A DNA stretch of 64,000 nucleotides from Loripinus fragilis. Its lineage: Eukaryota > Mollusca > Bivalvia > Lucinida > Lucinidae. The translations under genes and the position numbers were made by a program. Positions 22,067 through 32,817 of the stretch are shown here, piece by piece. Every line of letters starts with the position of its first letter. The stretch's first letter is position 1. Below the pieces are notes generated by a model. It was given only the letters and a program-made list of their open reading frames with translations, was not told where the DNA came from and ran no database searches. The stretch spans positions 58,175,602-58,239,601 of the forward strand of contig OZ026528.1 of NCBI GenBank assembly GCA_964019695.1, written 5' to 3'.

Positions 22067-23911
22067 TTAGCTCAACTGACCTGAAGGCTCCCATGTGAGC
22101 TATTGGTATACCAATGACTCTATTGTCTGTGGTCCCTCCGTCATTTGTCTGTCCATCATTCTTCTTTCAACATTTACAAACATCTTCTCCTCTGAAACCG
22201 CTGGACCAATTGAAGTCATAAAGGGGACGAAAATCATGAATTGATACAATCAAGTACCACACCTGACCCTGGATACAAATGGGAAAGTAACAAACTCACA
22301 ATAAGAAATCACAAATGAGAGCCAAGAGGCCAGTCCTTTCCCAGCACGTGACCACAAGGCATCAATAGACAGACGCTCACAAAAGAATAACAAACACAAG
22401 ACAGAAATAACATGAAAGATCCACAAAAGAAGTACCGCCTTGGAAAGGTCAGTAAAAATATTATACTGGAGGGCTTGAACTCAAATTTCATATGGAGACT
22501 CCTTAGGATAGCGGAACAAAAGTTTGTTCAAATAGTCCTGGTCACATTACCAAGATGGCCACCACGCCCATATATGGTAAAAACCCTTTAAAATCTTCTT
22601 CTCCAGAATCAGAGGGCTGATTACCTTGGGACTTGGTATGTAGCATTTGAGATGTGGCGCCTACCAAGTTTGTTCAACTGATGGTCCTAGGGTGACCTTG
22701 ACCTAATAAACGTCAATGTCAATTTGCTTCCTAATGAATTTAAATCGGATTATTTTTTGAAAAAAAAAGATATTTTGAAAACTGTTAGAGTCAAAGTCTT
22801 TATAATTACTAGATATGTTTAATCTATTGAGACAATGACTAAAGATAAGTTCCCAAGGTGATGGTTGGCCTTTGACCATTCGGCCAAGGTCAATCATTTT
22901 GGAGTCCCATCAATATATTAAAACATAGTGAACTCAAAAATCATCATGCCAATTAAACTCAAATTAGGATAAGTTAGCCAAAATTTCTATAAATTATTTT
23001 GGTCACATGGCCAAGATGATTTACACACCCATATATGGTAAACAACCTTTAAAATCTTCTTCTCCAGAACCAGATGGCTGATGACCTTGGGACATGGTAT
23101 GTATCATTTGAGATGTGGGGCCTATCTAGTTTGTTCAAATGATGATCCTAGGTTGACCTTAGCCTACTTAACCTCGAGGTTAAATTTGCTTCCTAATGCA
23201 TTTGAATTGGCAATTTTTGAAAAGTTGATTTTTTAAAACTGTTGAGGCCAAAGTCATTATTCTCACTTGATATGTTAAACCTTATAAGACATTGGCTAAA
23301 AATATGTCCCAGAGGTCAAAGTTGAACTATGCATCTGGGTTGACTTAGACCTGTTTTACAGCTATGTCACATTTGATTCATAATGCATTTATATTGGAAA
23401 AATCTTGAAATGTTCATATTTCGATACTGTTTTAGCGGAAATCATATATATATATACATATATTTAGTTCACTTGACCAAAAGGGCCACCATGCCCATAT
23501 AAGGTATGTAACATTTGAGATGTGGGGCCAACCTAGTTTGTTCAAATGGTGATCCAAGGTTGACCTTGACCTACGATGATAATGATCTGATATATTGATA
23601 ATTTAAACATATTTTGTTTTACATGTCATATTATTGATCATATCAGACAATAATGAGGTCACTTGACGACCATGTGCGTAAGTTCCAATACAACAAATGA
23701 ATAGGTCAACCTAGGATCATCATTTGAACAAAGTAGGTAGGCCCCACATCTCAAATGTTACATACCATATAAGGACATATATCTGATATGATCAACAAGA
23801 TGATCTGTAAAACAAAATATGTTTAATTAATAAGCCTAAATTGACCGCGACTTATTTTAACATTATTAAGGAGAGCAAGTGAGCACTTCAGGACCTTTAG
23901 GTCCTTTAATA
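22067..23911. mobile_element. Element X, copy 1, inserted into family H copy 3
   Basis: Begins agctcaactgacctgaaggc and ends gtgagcacttcaggacctt. It repeats blocks of about 500 bp (tttgttcaa...gatgtgggg...gttgaccttgacct) at 22500, 22980 and 23500, plus an inverted block at 23706-23770. A copy of repeat R sits inside it. It matches 46446-48146. Confidence 0.78.
22230..22482 (-). repeat. Repeat R nested inside element X
   Basis: Complement of R: gatacaatcaagtaccacac ... ggtcagtaaaaatattatac. The X copy at 46574 reads straight through this point, so R inserted later. Confidence 0.8.
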
Positions 23912-23975
23912 TCTCTTTTCCCCAACTGGTCTAATGAATGCAATAAAGCATGAGTACTCATGTAAGATTCTCTAC
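23912..23975 (-). mobile_element. Family H element, copy 3, second part
   Basis: Resumes family H after X: atctcttttccccaactggt ... catgagtactcatgtaagat. Confidence 0.8.
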
Positions 23976-24417
23976 GTGTTTATAAAGGATTGAACATAAC
24001 ACTAGTTTATGACATGAATGATAAATTCCTTTTATTTATGTTTTAATGTCTTATTTCCACATGAACATATATGAAATTGTACACTCCTTTGAATATTTTC
24101 TATACCATACAAATTAAGACTTCATTGTCAATATATCGCTTCTTGTACAATAGTAAATACTTTCAATGAGCTACAGAAATAGTCCTTCTTGGCATAGTTG
24201 ATATAATGTATACAGAAATCATCCCCATAGGTCAATCTTTTTGCCAGAATAGCAAGTTTTTACAATAAAAATCAGTGTTAAAATTGCAGTATTGCTTATA
24301 TTCGTTATTTTGGTTGAAATGGTCTATACAATTGGGCAGTGAAAATTATTTCTCCAGGAAACCCTCTACATGAATAATAACAATCAGCATAGCTAAGACA
24401 ATAAGGGAGTGTAACTA

Positions 24418-24995
24418 GTATTACTTGACTTTTTGCTCACTGTAAAGGCGGTGCCTCATTAATGTGTAATTAGGACTGGTCAACTTTAGACGTAGGTAAA
24501 CGCTGAAAATGAGGCATGTTTTTATTCATAAGTAAATGTATCATCTTGTGCCATTACCTCATTATAGACGCAAAGCACATTATTTAGTCCTTAAAACGCC
24601 AGCAAAATTACTGCATCTGAAAATGTCTAATAAACACAAGCATAGAGGCAAACTCTGTGGATCCAGATCAGACTGCTCCTATAAGAGCAGTCTGATCTGG
24701 GTCCACACTGTTTGTCTATGAGGCTTCAAATATTTTAGTGGACGATAAAAAACATACATTTTGTGATTTTGCGTTTTAAGGGTTAATAAATTAGAGTTCA
24801 GTGTGTATACGGTTGGGATTTTCATGAAATGCACGCACGTTTGCGCGGCTCAAAAAGCTTATTACCTCTTGACCAAATTATAAGGAAAGCCTGATTTCCC
24901 TTCCTTAGCAGATGAAATAGCCGAACCACACCCAGATATGAATATTAAAGTGGCCGCCTTTACAGTAAGCCAAAAGTCAAGTAATATATGGACAC
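24418..24995. mobile_element. MITE with long inverted ends (about 575 bp)
   Basis: Left end gtattacttgactttttgct and right end (complement) tattacttgacttttggctt both run into actgtaaaggcgg. A near-perfect hairpin (agatcagactgctc/gagcagtctgatct) lies at its centre near 24657-24706. Confidence 0.85.
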
Positions 24996-25030
24996 TCAAC
25001 ACTATTTTTTTGCAATTCATAGGATATTTT

Positions 25031-25157
25031 TTGTTTGTTTTGTTTGATTTAATTCTTTACGTCCCATCAACAATCTTTCTGTTAAACAGGGACAGGTCTT
25101 CCTGGGTTGAACCAGTACTAAGCTAGGATAAATGTGTCTTGCTCAAGGACCTCAAGG
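25031..25157 (-). mobile_element. SINE-A copy 5 (head missing)
   Basis: Tail and body only: tgatttaattctttacgtcc ... gtcttgctcaaggac. The promoter boxes are absent. Confidence 0.82.
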
Positions 25158-25229
25158 TATATTTTTTTCCAAAGGATAACCGTTTTTTTAACATACTTGT
25201 ATCAACTTCGAATTAAAGAAAAATGTTAC

Positions 25230-25560
25230 CTATCCTGAACGTTGGCTGTATCTGAATTTAAATCTACAACCAGCCGTAGACATGTACAAGCATGAATATG
25301 ATCTGAGGACCAGTCTATTGACTCTGGATCTTTCACAATGCTGTCATCCATGTCATAAAGAAGCTGTATCCAAGGTTGACACGACTGATCGAAAGTCTGG
25401 TGGCATATATTGTCCTGAATTAATTGTTTCAATCTATTATCACTTGAATAGCTAAAGTAGATGGCTGCTGGTGTCCAGAATTGATCAATATCATGAAACG
25501 TTGTTTTAATTGTTCCATTCTTTTGATAGGTCTGGAAATCACATTCTACATCGATCCCAT
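25230..25560 (-). CDS. Receptor exon 16: cysteine-rich extracellular segment
   Basis: 331 nt, acceptor CATTACAG, donor GTAACA, phase 1 in and 2 out. Joined to exon 15 it gives V-Y-H-I-D-G-I-D-V-E-C-D-F, the Y-x-I-D-x-x-G-x-x-x-V-x-C-D pattern of fibrinogen-like openings. Then come about 100 residues with N-I-C-H-Q-T-F, Q-S-C-Q-P-W and H-A-C-T-C-L-R-L. No later fibrinogen signature follows, so this is probably a divergent module particular to this receptor type. Confidence 0.88.
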
Positions 25561-25693
25561 CTGTAATGTGAAGATTGGATAAAAGTTAATTTTTCTTCAC
25601 ATTTACCAAATGGGTTACTCGCAGATTCAACATCCTTAGAAAACAGTTGAGACTAGTTGTCCCATGGCATGGCTTATGTTTTATTTTTCACAA

Positions 25694-25910
25694 ATGAGCC
25701 GCAACATGATTTTCCAACAATGTAGTATGTGCAACCAGCAAAGTCTCAGATCAGCCTGAGCATACATACAGTCTGATCAGAGCCTTTAATAGTCGCTTGA
25801 ATATTCTATGACTATTAAGCTACTGACCTTAAAAGGAGGCTGCGCAGGCTCCTCTGAGTCCTCACTTGTCAAAATGCCACATGGTTGGAAATTCCATGTT
25901 GCAGCTTAAA
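25694..25910. mobile_element. MITE family M, copy 6
   Basis: Left end atgagccgcaacatgatttt, central tacagtctgatcagagcctt, right arm ggttggaaattccatgttgc. Confidence 0.8.
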
Positions 25911-26469
25911 CATATATTACAAGAGCCAAGTAAATAATAACAACACGGTAAAGCGAATGTCCTGGTGTGGTGTAGATCTAGCTATTGAAATGTTGGTTTC
26001 GCCACTTATGAGATAAAACTGTTGTATAATGTCTATAAAAAAGTAGGGATATTGGGGCACAAAAATATTCTAAAAATGAAACACCTGATTTGTCACGTAT
26101 ATAAGCTAGTTTTATTGCATAATCTGATGGCTGAAAAATAAGTAGTGTAACCTTAAGGGTTTGCAAAAAAGTGGGGATCAAGAGCAAACTTTCACAAAAA
26201 ATGAATGCTTTTGATAATGCATGCTAAAGATGCACTTTGGAAACTTTTGTTTTTTTTAAAAAAATTACCTACAATATTTACTATTTCTATGAGATATCTG
26301 AAAAAAAGTACAACGCTTTACTACAAATTGACAAATTTTAGCCATGAATTCCTGAAATTGAGGATTAAGAGATTCAAAACAAAGTCTAAACATAAAAAAA
26401 TAAGATTAACGGATATTGTCTTTTTAAAAAACATAGCCATTGCATAATCTGTGACCGTTATACTCACAA

Positions 26470-27000
26470 AAGAAAACTGAGAGTCTACCCCTGGTTGCTT
26501 TCTGTTGAGTTATCTCTCTTGGATTAACTTAAGAGTCGAAAGTTTGTGAATTAAATAATTCTTATACCCTTTGAGATATTTAATGCTATTTAATATACAT
26601 ATATATCAGGCAAGATGGTGTGTTGTGTGAAAGAATGTTTGCTCCCCCTTGCTGCCCTTTTATGTTATCTCCCTTGAATGAACTTAAAAGATCACATACA
26701 TACAATGTATATATCAGGTCAAGATGATTTTTCACATGTTAGAATGGTTGCCCCTCCTTGCTGCCCTTTTTAAGTTTTCTCCCTTGAATGAACTTAATAG
26801 GGGAAAGTTTGTGCGTTCAATAACTCTGATACCATTCAAGATATGTTAATGATATTTGGTATACTAAATATCAAGTGAAGACGGTATGTCCCAATGCATA
26901 ATGGTTGCCCCCTAGCTATTCTTTGAGTTGCCTCCCTTGAACAAACTTGACAGAGGAAAGCTTGTGGGCTTCATTTTGGTATGACCTTGTCGTAATTTTG
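26470..27000. repeat. Tandem repeat, about four units of 110-140 bp
   Basis: cttgctgcccttttatgtta + tctcccttgaatgaactta recurs with drift at about 26510, 26650, 26770 and 26920, each followed by an ataccttt/gatat segment. Confidence 0.75.
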
Positions 27001-27605
27001 CATTGGTACAAGAAGGATTCCTTAAATGTCTTGATTTAATGGGCTAACACATTAAATAACGTCACACGGTGACGCTATAACCACTTTCAAGGCAAGATCG
27101 ATTTAGAGATTCTTAGCAATCTATGCACAGAAAAAATGCAGGAATAACGCTTTTGAAAATACTGACACATTTGGTGGCTTGCTGAGTGACTTTCTGTTTT
27201 GACGTTTGTTTTTTATGTGCCTCTGGCATCAGTGATCACTCAGTGTTAAAGACCTATCAACTACTTGCAGAAATGCTTCAGTACAAGTAGACGCGTTAAC
27301 TAACAAAAAGTATTATGTCGTCAAAAAGTTATAGGCATTTCTGTAGCTGGTGACTTTTCTTTGGACATGAGTATAATTTGTATGATTATATAGCAAATCA
27401 AGATTGTGTGTCTCATGCAAAATGATGGCTCTCTTATGTTTTATGTTTAAGTTATCTCCTTTGAGCAAATTATATTAGTAAAACTTTGTGATCTTAATTA
27501 CTATTTTATATCCTATGAGAGTTTAATAGTATAAAGTATGGATATATTCTAGCCAAAAAATCTAACCAGCTACCTGCATTTCATTAATTTTCTTCAAAAC
27601 GTAAA

Positions 27606-28130
27606 ATGACATGACTACACTTTTTGCATCTCTAACTAGCTAGACGTGCTATGTACCCTAGACGGTAAAGATATTGACAAAATGTTCAACAGTTCTTGCA
27701 GGATGCCTATTTGAATAGTGGTACCCCCATTTTTAAAATTCGCATTTTGGCATAACTTGTAAGTCATGACTTTTTGAAGTAACCAACTTTCATGCGCAAA
27801 ACGTTTACATTTACAAAGCCAAATGCATATTGAACACTATAGTGCTAACATGAACACTCCATCTGCACATTACTCTTTGTTATTGACCAAAGAGTGGAAA
27901 ATTACCCCATCATCCAATGCAAATTCTTGTGAATTTTAATATTGAGTGTATGTGAATTAGGCAAAGCCTTCCAGATACAATTTTAAGAATTTTGCTAAGC
28001 CGTTTTCTGGTATCACTTACTTATAGACTGGCTGATTCAGGAATGAAAATTAAATCTATATTGTACTCAAGCTTTGTAGAAAATTGATAAAAACACACGT
28101 GGCCGATTAGAACTGTTAACTAGTATATAT
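27606..28130 (+). repeat. Dispersed repeat K, copy 2
   Basis: Same order of blocks as 1618-2130 (ctttttgcatctct, gatattgacaaa, gaatagtgg, aaaacgtttac, cacacgtggccgattagaac), with small insertions. Confidence 0.7.
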
Positions 28131-28280
28131 CTAGGTCACACTGTTTTTTTTGGGTGTAACAATGATTGCTCTTTAGGGCTTACATTTTACTAACCTCACT
28201 TGGATGAATTTAAAGGTGAAAATGTAATTGCTTCTCTGCAGTCATCATTATATATTTGCTTACTGTAACACTCAGTATTT

Positions 28281-28595
28281 ACCGCACCGCATAGCGCAGT
28301 CAATAACGTGTCTTGCTACAGATGCGTGTTGGACTGCAGATCCAGGGGTCTCAAGTTGATATGGTCCCATACTATTGTGGAGATTGATCATGAAATAATT
28401 TCTACGATCATTCTCCTCCCTTCCACTAAATAATTCAAGAAGGGTTGTTGTCACTTACAAGTGATAGCATGTGCACAAAGTCCTGGTTAACTGCTTGTTC
28501 AAGCTTGTCCAGGAAAAAGTGTGGTTAGGTGAACTGACTGTCCAGCTGTGACCATAGCTGTAGACTTTGGAGGTAAAGCAACAAAACCAACCAAC
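28281..28595 (+). mobile_element. SINE-B copy 1
   Basis: tRNA-like head gcatagcgcagtcaataacg, then catactattgtggagattga and a tail ending gaggtaaagcaacaaaacc. The B box region (tctcaagttgatatgg) is mutated, so transcription is unlikely. Confidence 0.8.
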
Positions 28596-28699
28596 TAACA
28601 CTATCTCATCAAATATGTATAATAGGTTGGTAGTTTGTGACTGCTTGTCAGTCACTTTTAGGTCAGGGGATTTGCCATCTCCTCTGATGGATATGTTTT

Positions 28700-29330
28700 A
28701 ATATTTGAATATCCCCTACATTTTGTGAACAGTATATATGCAGTTCTGCACAGGTTTCATATTTTTACACTTCCTTTCGTTGTGCAGATTAAATAGAATA
28801 TGAAAAAAATAAAAAAAAAATAACAAAACTCAAATACAGATTATCATTAAATCAAGAATTGGAGGGGGTCATGTTTTTCCCTATAGTTATAATCCTGTAC
28901 ATTTTTATAGGAAAACTAAAAAACTTATAAATAGAACAGTGTGTTTCTATCCTAAAACGGTTTTAGCTATATTTTGAAACACTTCATAAAAATACAAAAT
29001 GAAAATCATAACACCTGATGCATTGCGTCACCCTCCCCATTTTGAAACAAAAAGCTTCCACTAGTGAAATACAATCAAGCAAGGTCAGTTTGGGCTATTT
29101 TTTAATGTACATCTGATAATAATAGAACATGATGCGATGATCGGCAATAACCTTGAGAGCTGATTGGCTAAAATGCTAAATTTTTCCATGATGTCACATG
29201 TGCTTGACATTCAAAGTAATGTGGGAAACCAGAAGACGTATGTGTAGGGCAAGTATAGCAGTCAGTGGTATGGGTTTCGCTATCTGACATGAGTTGTTTA
29301 ACCATCTGATTTATGGAATCATAATAATTA
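28700..29330. other. Gene-free part of intron 15
   Basis: AT-rich intron with a short A-rich run near 28801-28822. I see no element or exon. Confidence 0.6.
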
Positions 29331-29334
29331 TTTA

Positions 29335-29392
29335 CCTATGTGATATACTCCTGTTTGCTGATAGCCAGCACTCCACTAATCCTGGCAGTCTA
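29335..29392 (-). pseudogene. Broken copy A of exon 15 (donor half)
   Basis: Matches the last 55 nt of exon 15 and keeps the donor context catag|gtaaat, but the second W of the D-W-W motif is now a TAG stop. Flanking intron is copied too. Confidence 0.85.
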
Positions 29393-29504
29393 GTGTTATT
29401 CTCTTTATGAATTGTGATATTCCAACCCTGAAGATGGGTTTTCTAGCATCATTGGTCAATATTAAGGTTTTACCCTCTGATTTTCGGAATGATAATAATT
29501 ATTG

Positions 29505-29606
29505 ATCTACGTGATATACTCCCTGTTTCCTGATAGGTAGCACTACACCAATCCAGACAGCTCTCTGGAAATGTACAATATTCTTCCATTGTTGCAGTCC
29601 AATATT
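29505..29606 (-). pseudogene. Broken copy B of exon 15
   Basis: Covers about 100 nt of exon 15 from the donor side. It has a one-base insertion (acaggga for acagga), a deletion of about 10 nt in the D-G-K-D-E region, and a destroyed donor (cacgtagatc). It ends where the MITE at 29607 begins. Confidence 0.85.
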
Positions 29607-29776
29607 CCAAAACCTGTCTTCGATGGGTAGGGGGGTATTCGCGTATTAAAATGTATCAAATGTAGACTTGCTACAAACGAAATTTCAATTTTCTAGCTAG
29701 TCTGTAGCTGTGCAGGCTGGTTTAAATCTCACTTTGTCAGAAACCCTGAAGACAGATTTTCTTACAGCGTGGCACA
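29607..29776. mobile_element. MITE family N, copy 7 (shortened)
   Basis: Left arm aaaacctgtcttcgatgg, right arm gaagacagattttctta then cagcgtggcacat. The right terminus lies five bases from the exon 15 donor. The central segment is deleted. Confidence 0.8.
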
Positions 29777-29781
29777 TTTAC

Positions 29782-29967
29782 CTATGTGATAAACTCCTGT
29801 TTCCTGATAACCAGCACTCCACCAATCCTGACAGCTCTTTGGAAATGGACAATCTTCTTCGTCCTTACCATTGTTGCAGTCTGCGATTCCATCACATTTA
29901 AAAACCATGGGAATGCATTCACTATAGCTGCATCGGAATGAATCTTGGTGACCACAGTTGCTAGCAG
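29782..29967 (-). CDS. Receptor exon 15: LDLa repeat 4 and start of fibrinogen-like segment
   Basis: 186 nt, acceptor TACTTAG, donor GTAAAT, phase 1 in and out. The LDLa part reads N-C-G-H-Q-D-S-F-R-C, S-E-C-I, K-C-D-G-I-A-D-C and N-N-G-K-D-E-E-D-C; the first calcium acid is replaced by N. After it, S-C-Q-D-W-W-S-A-G-Y-Q-E-T-G-V-Y-H-I resembles the opening of fibrinogen-related domains (C-x-D-x(n)-G-x-Y-x-I), continued by exon 16. Two broken copies of the donor half lie just downstream (29335-29606). Confidence 0.92.
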   Translation of the reverse strand: MLATVVTKIHSDAAIVNAFPWFLNVMESQTATMVRTKKIVHFQRAVRIGGVLVIRKQEFIT

Positions 29968-30249
29968 CTAAGTAATAATAACAATAATAATAATAAGTAG
30001 TAGTAATGTTATAGTCAAATATCCTTAACTGAGGGTTGACAAGACCATAAATTTAACTTTGAGTAATGGTTTGTCTGTGATTAAAGAAAACTGATCACTT
30101 AAACCCCAAACTGACATATTTTTGGGGGATGTTTAATGTGTTTTCTAAAGCACCAAGAACATAATTGAAGAAAAACGTCACGTATTAAAGGAACAGCTTT
30201 TAACCCATCAATAAAGAAAACTCTAACAATATACAAAGATTTGGAGCAT

Positions 30250-30490
30250 TTCAGCCGCGACATATGATTTCCAACAATGTGGCAATTTGACAATGGTAGA
30301 TTCACGCGAGCCTGTGCAACCTCCTATTTAGCATAGATACTCCAAATGAAGTTCGTTCAGTAGCTTAACACTTATAGAATACTTAAGCGACAAGCAAAGG
30401 CTCTGATCAATCTGCGCGTATGCTCAGGCTCGTCTGAGCCTTTGCTGGTCGCACATACCACATTGTTGGAAATCTCATGTCACGGCTCAT
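30250..30490. mobile_element. MITE family M, copy 7
   Basis: Left arm acatatgatttccaacaatg, right arm cattgttggaaatctcatgt followed by cacggctca. Confidence 0.8.
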
Positions 30491-30723
30491 TTCTTATTGA
30501 CACTAGCACAATCAGTAACCAGGGAGAGGGAGAGAGCACGCGCAATTATACCTACACACCAACATTGGTTAATTGGACAGAAAACCCAGAGAAAGTGAGA
30601 GAGAGACAGAGAGTATTATTAGCAAGAGAGTGACTTCTATAGTAATTTCGTCTTTCTGTGCAAAGTAAAGGCTGTGGAATAATTTTCAGCATCCCTTGGA
30701 TACGCTTTTACACGTTATGTATG

Positions 30724-30928
30724 TTTTGATTTTGTTTGATTTGATTCTTAATGTCCCATCAACAAACTTTCAGTTAAACAGGGAGGGTTCTTTCTGGGTT
30801 GTACCAGTACTAAGCTAGGATTAATTCGTCTTGCTCAAGGACCACAACGCAGTGACGTTGGTGAGGCTCGAACCCGCAGCCCTTCGGTCTCGAGTCAAGC
30901 ACTCTACCACTGAGCCACTGCGCTCCCA
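30724..30928 (-). mobile_element. SINE-A copy 6 (well preserved)
   Basis: On the minus strand the head ggagcgcagtggctcagtgg and the B box gggttcgagcc are both intact, as is the B-box spacing. This is the best candidate for a copy with a working pol III promoter. Confidence 0.9.
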
Positions 30929-31201
30929 TGTATGTTTTGAACTTAAATTGGAAAAACTATACATGTATTAACAGACACATGAGATTTTGGTATATCATGA
31001 TCATGCAGTGATAGCCCATACGGGCCCCCACAGTATTGGCAGACCCTTTGCTGCATTTGCACACACAGTATGGAAGATAGTAAACTCATAAAAAAATACC
31101 CAATCTTTTGAGTACAGCATACATACTTCTCCGCCATAGATGGCTGCACATGCACATTGAAAGTATGGCTTTACGCCTTAGCAATAACTAGCACATCTCA
31201 T

Positions 31202-31443
31202 AATATGGGACTCTACGCAAGAAAACCTGACTTTGGGGTTTGCAAACAACAAAAACATAGACCAGCCTGCGCATCTGCTCAGCCTGATCAGTGCCTATAT
31301 TATTCACGTATAGGAAAGACACATATATTATCTTGCCTTGGACGAATTTCAATGTTCTAGCTAGTCTCTGTAGTTGAGGAGACTTGTTTGAGTCAGGCTT
31401 TGTCGGAACCCCAAAGACAGATGTTGTCACATTGAGGCCCATA
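31202..31443. mobile_element. MITE family N, copy 5
   Basis: Termini aatatggga ... ggcccatat, arms gcaagaaaacctgact / agacagatgttgtca. Confidence 0.78.
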
Positions 31444-31452
31444 TCAAACAAA

Positions 31453-31689
31453 TGACTGTGATATGCGATTTCAAACAATGTTGTATGTGCGACCAGCAAA
31501 GTCTCAGATCAGCCTGCGCATACGTGCAGACCGATAAAAGCCTTTGATAGTCACTTCAAAAGTCAATGACTGCTAGGCTACTGATGGGCCAAATTTGGAG
31601 TTTCTAAGCTTAAAAGGGGGCTGCACTGGCTCGTCTGACTCTAAAATTGTCAAAATGCCACTTTGCTAGAAATCACATTCCGCAGCTCA
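31453..31689. mobile_element. MITE family M, copy 8
   Basis: Left arm gatatgcgatttcaaacaat, right arm tgctagaaatcacattccgc then agctcaaa. Only 10 bp separate it from MITE N5. Confidence 0.75.
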
Positions 31690-31726
31690 AATACATAATG
31701 GCTAGTTTGAAGAGAGACTGATAAAT

Positions 31727-31888
31727 AGAATACCAGGCTGGCATTTTTTTATATCAAGTTTACCAGGCTAGGCTTTGAGAACACATGTTGAATCGCTCGG
31801 CAAGCCTCGCAATGTCAACAAGCGTTCTCAAAGCCTTGCCTGGTAAACTTGATATCAAAAGACTCTCACCTAGTATTTATTCTCTATA
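31727..31888. mobile_element. MITE family P, copy 2, at the exon 14 donor
   Basis: Arms agaataccaggctggc and ctcacctagtatttattctc enclose gatatcaag...cttgatatc. It ends about five bases from the GT of exon 14, leaving the donor intact. Confidence 0.85.
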
Positions 31889-31893
31889 CATAC

Positions 31894-32010
31894 CACATCC
31901 ATCTTCGTCACTGCTGTCATGACAATCTGGTTTCCCATCACAACGCTGATTGTCATCAATACATCTTTTATCTTCACACTGGAATTGGGATGCACTACAT
32001 GGTGGAAAAT
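31894..32010 (-). CDS. Receptor exon 14: LDLa repeat 3
   Basis: 117 nt, acceptor CTGTAG, donor GTATGT, phase 1 in and out: a complete LDLa repeat on one symmetric exon. [23 protein letters not shown] and H-D-S-S-D-E-D-G-C give all six cysteines and the calcium-binding acids. MITE P2 ends about five bases into the downstream intron. A half copy of this exon lies upstream beyond a SINE (32403-32466). Confidence 0.94.
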
Positions 32011-32074
32011 CTACAGAGAAAATCAAGCTATGTCATTCAAATATATTTTCAAGACGGACACTATCAATTCATCT

Positions 32075-32402
32075 ACCTGGATGCGTAGCGCAGTCAGTAA
32101 TGTGTCTGGCTTTAGATGCATGTCTGACTGCAGATCCAGGGGTCACGAGTTCGATCCCGACCTGGTCCCATACTTTCGTGGAGATTGATGATGAAATAAT
32201 TTCTACTGTCATTCTCCTCCCTTCTGCTGAATCATTCAAGAAGGGCTGTTGTCAGTTACAAGCAGAAGTATGTGCACAAAGTACTGGTCAACCGCTTGTT
32301 AAGGCTTGCCCAGGAAAAAGTGTGGTTAGGTGAACTGACTGTCCCGCCATGACCATGGCTGTTGACCTGGGATGTAAAGCAACACAACAAACAGCAAACA
32401 AA
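32075..32402 (+). mobile_element. SINE-B copy 2 (well preserved)
   Basis: tRNA-like head ggatgcgtagcgcagtcagt (A box) and gagttcgatccc (B box) intact; the tail ends gatgtaaagcaacacaaca. It separates exon 14 from its half copy. Confidence 0.88.
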
Positions 32403-32466
32403 TCAATACATCTCTTATAATTACACTGAACTTGCGATGTAGGGCATGGTGGAAAAAATATAGAGA
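32403..32466 (-). pseudogene. Half copy of exon 14 (acceptor side)
   Basis: Encodes P-P-C-P-T-S-Q-V-Q-C-N-Y-K-R-C-I-D against [17 protein letters not shown] in exon 14, then stops exactly at the end of SINE-B. The acceptor AG is replaced (tctatattttt), so splicing is unlikely. Confidence 0.85.
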
Positions 32467-32479
32467 ATATCTGGTAACA

Positions 32480-32817
32480 TTATTTATCATATGACATTTG
32501 GTCTGGGAGTGAAATAAACCCATGCATTAAAATCGATAAACCACTAGTGGTTTACAGATTTTCAGGAAACGTTATGACGTCCATAACAACATTGCGTACA
32601 TGACAAAATCAAACCGTTTTTACTGCAGATATGAGATTTCAAAGTAATCTTAATGTTATATGATATATAGAATCTAACATTGTGCTCTTGTAGAATTGAA
32701 TTCATTAAACTCGTAGCAAAAAAGGCTTTAAAAGTTTGGCAAGGCTGGTATTTTCTCTTTTTCTCATCTTTTAATACATTCAATAAAACATGAGCACTCA
32801 TGAAATATCCTCTTTTC
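32480..32817 (-). mobile_element. Family H element, copy 4
   Basis: tatttatcatatgacatttg head complement, aaaccactagtggtttacag, ttcattaaactcgtagca, end catgagcactcatgaaatat. Confidence 0.85.

Noticed and set aside
31849..32333. Three plus-strand open frames around 32 kb
   Set aside because: They run across exon 14 in antisense and then through SINE-B.
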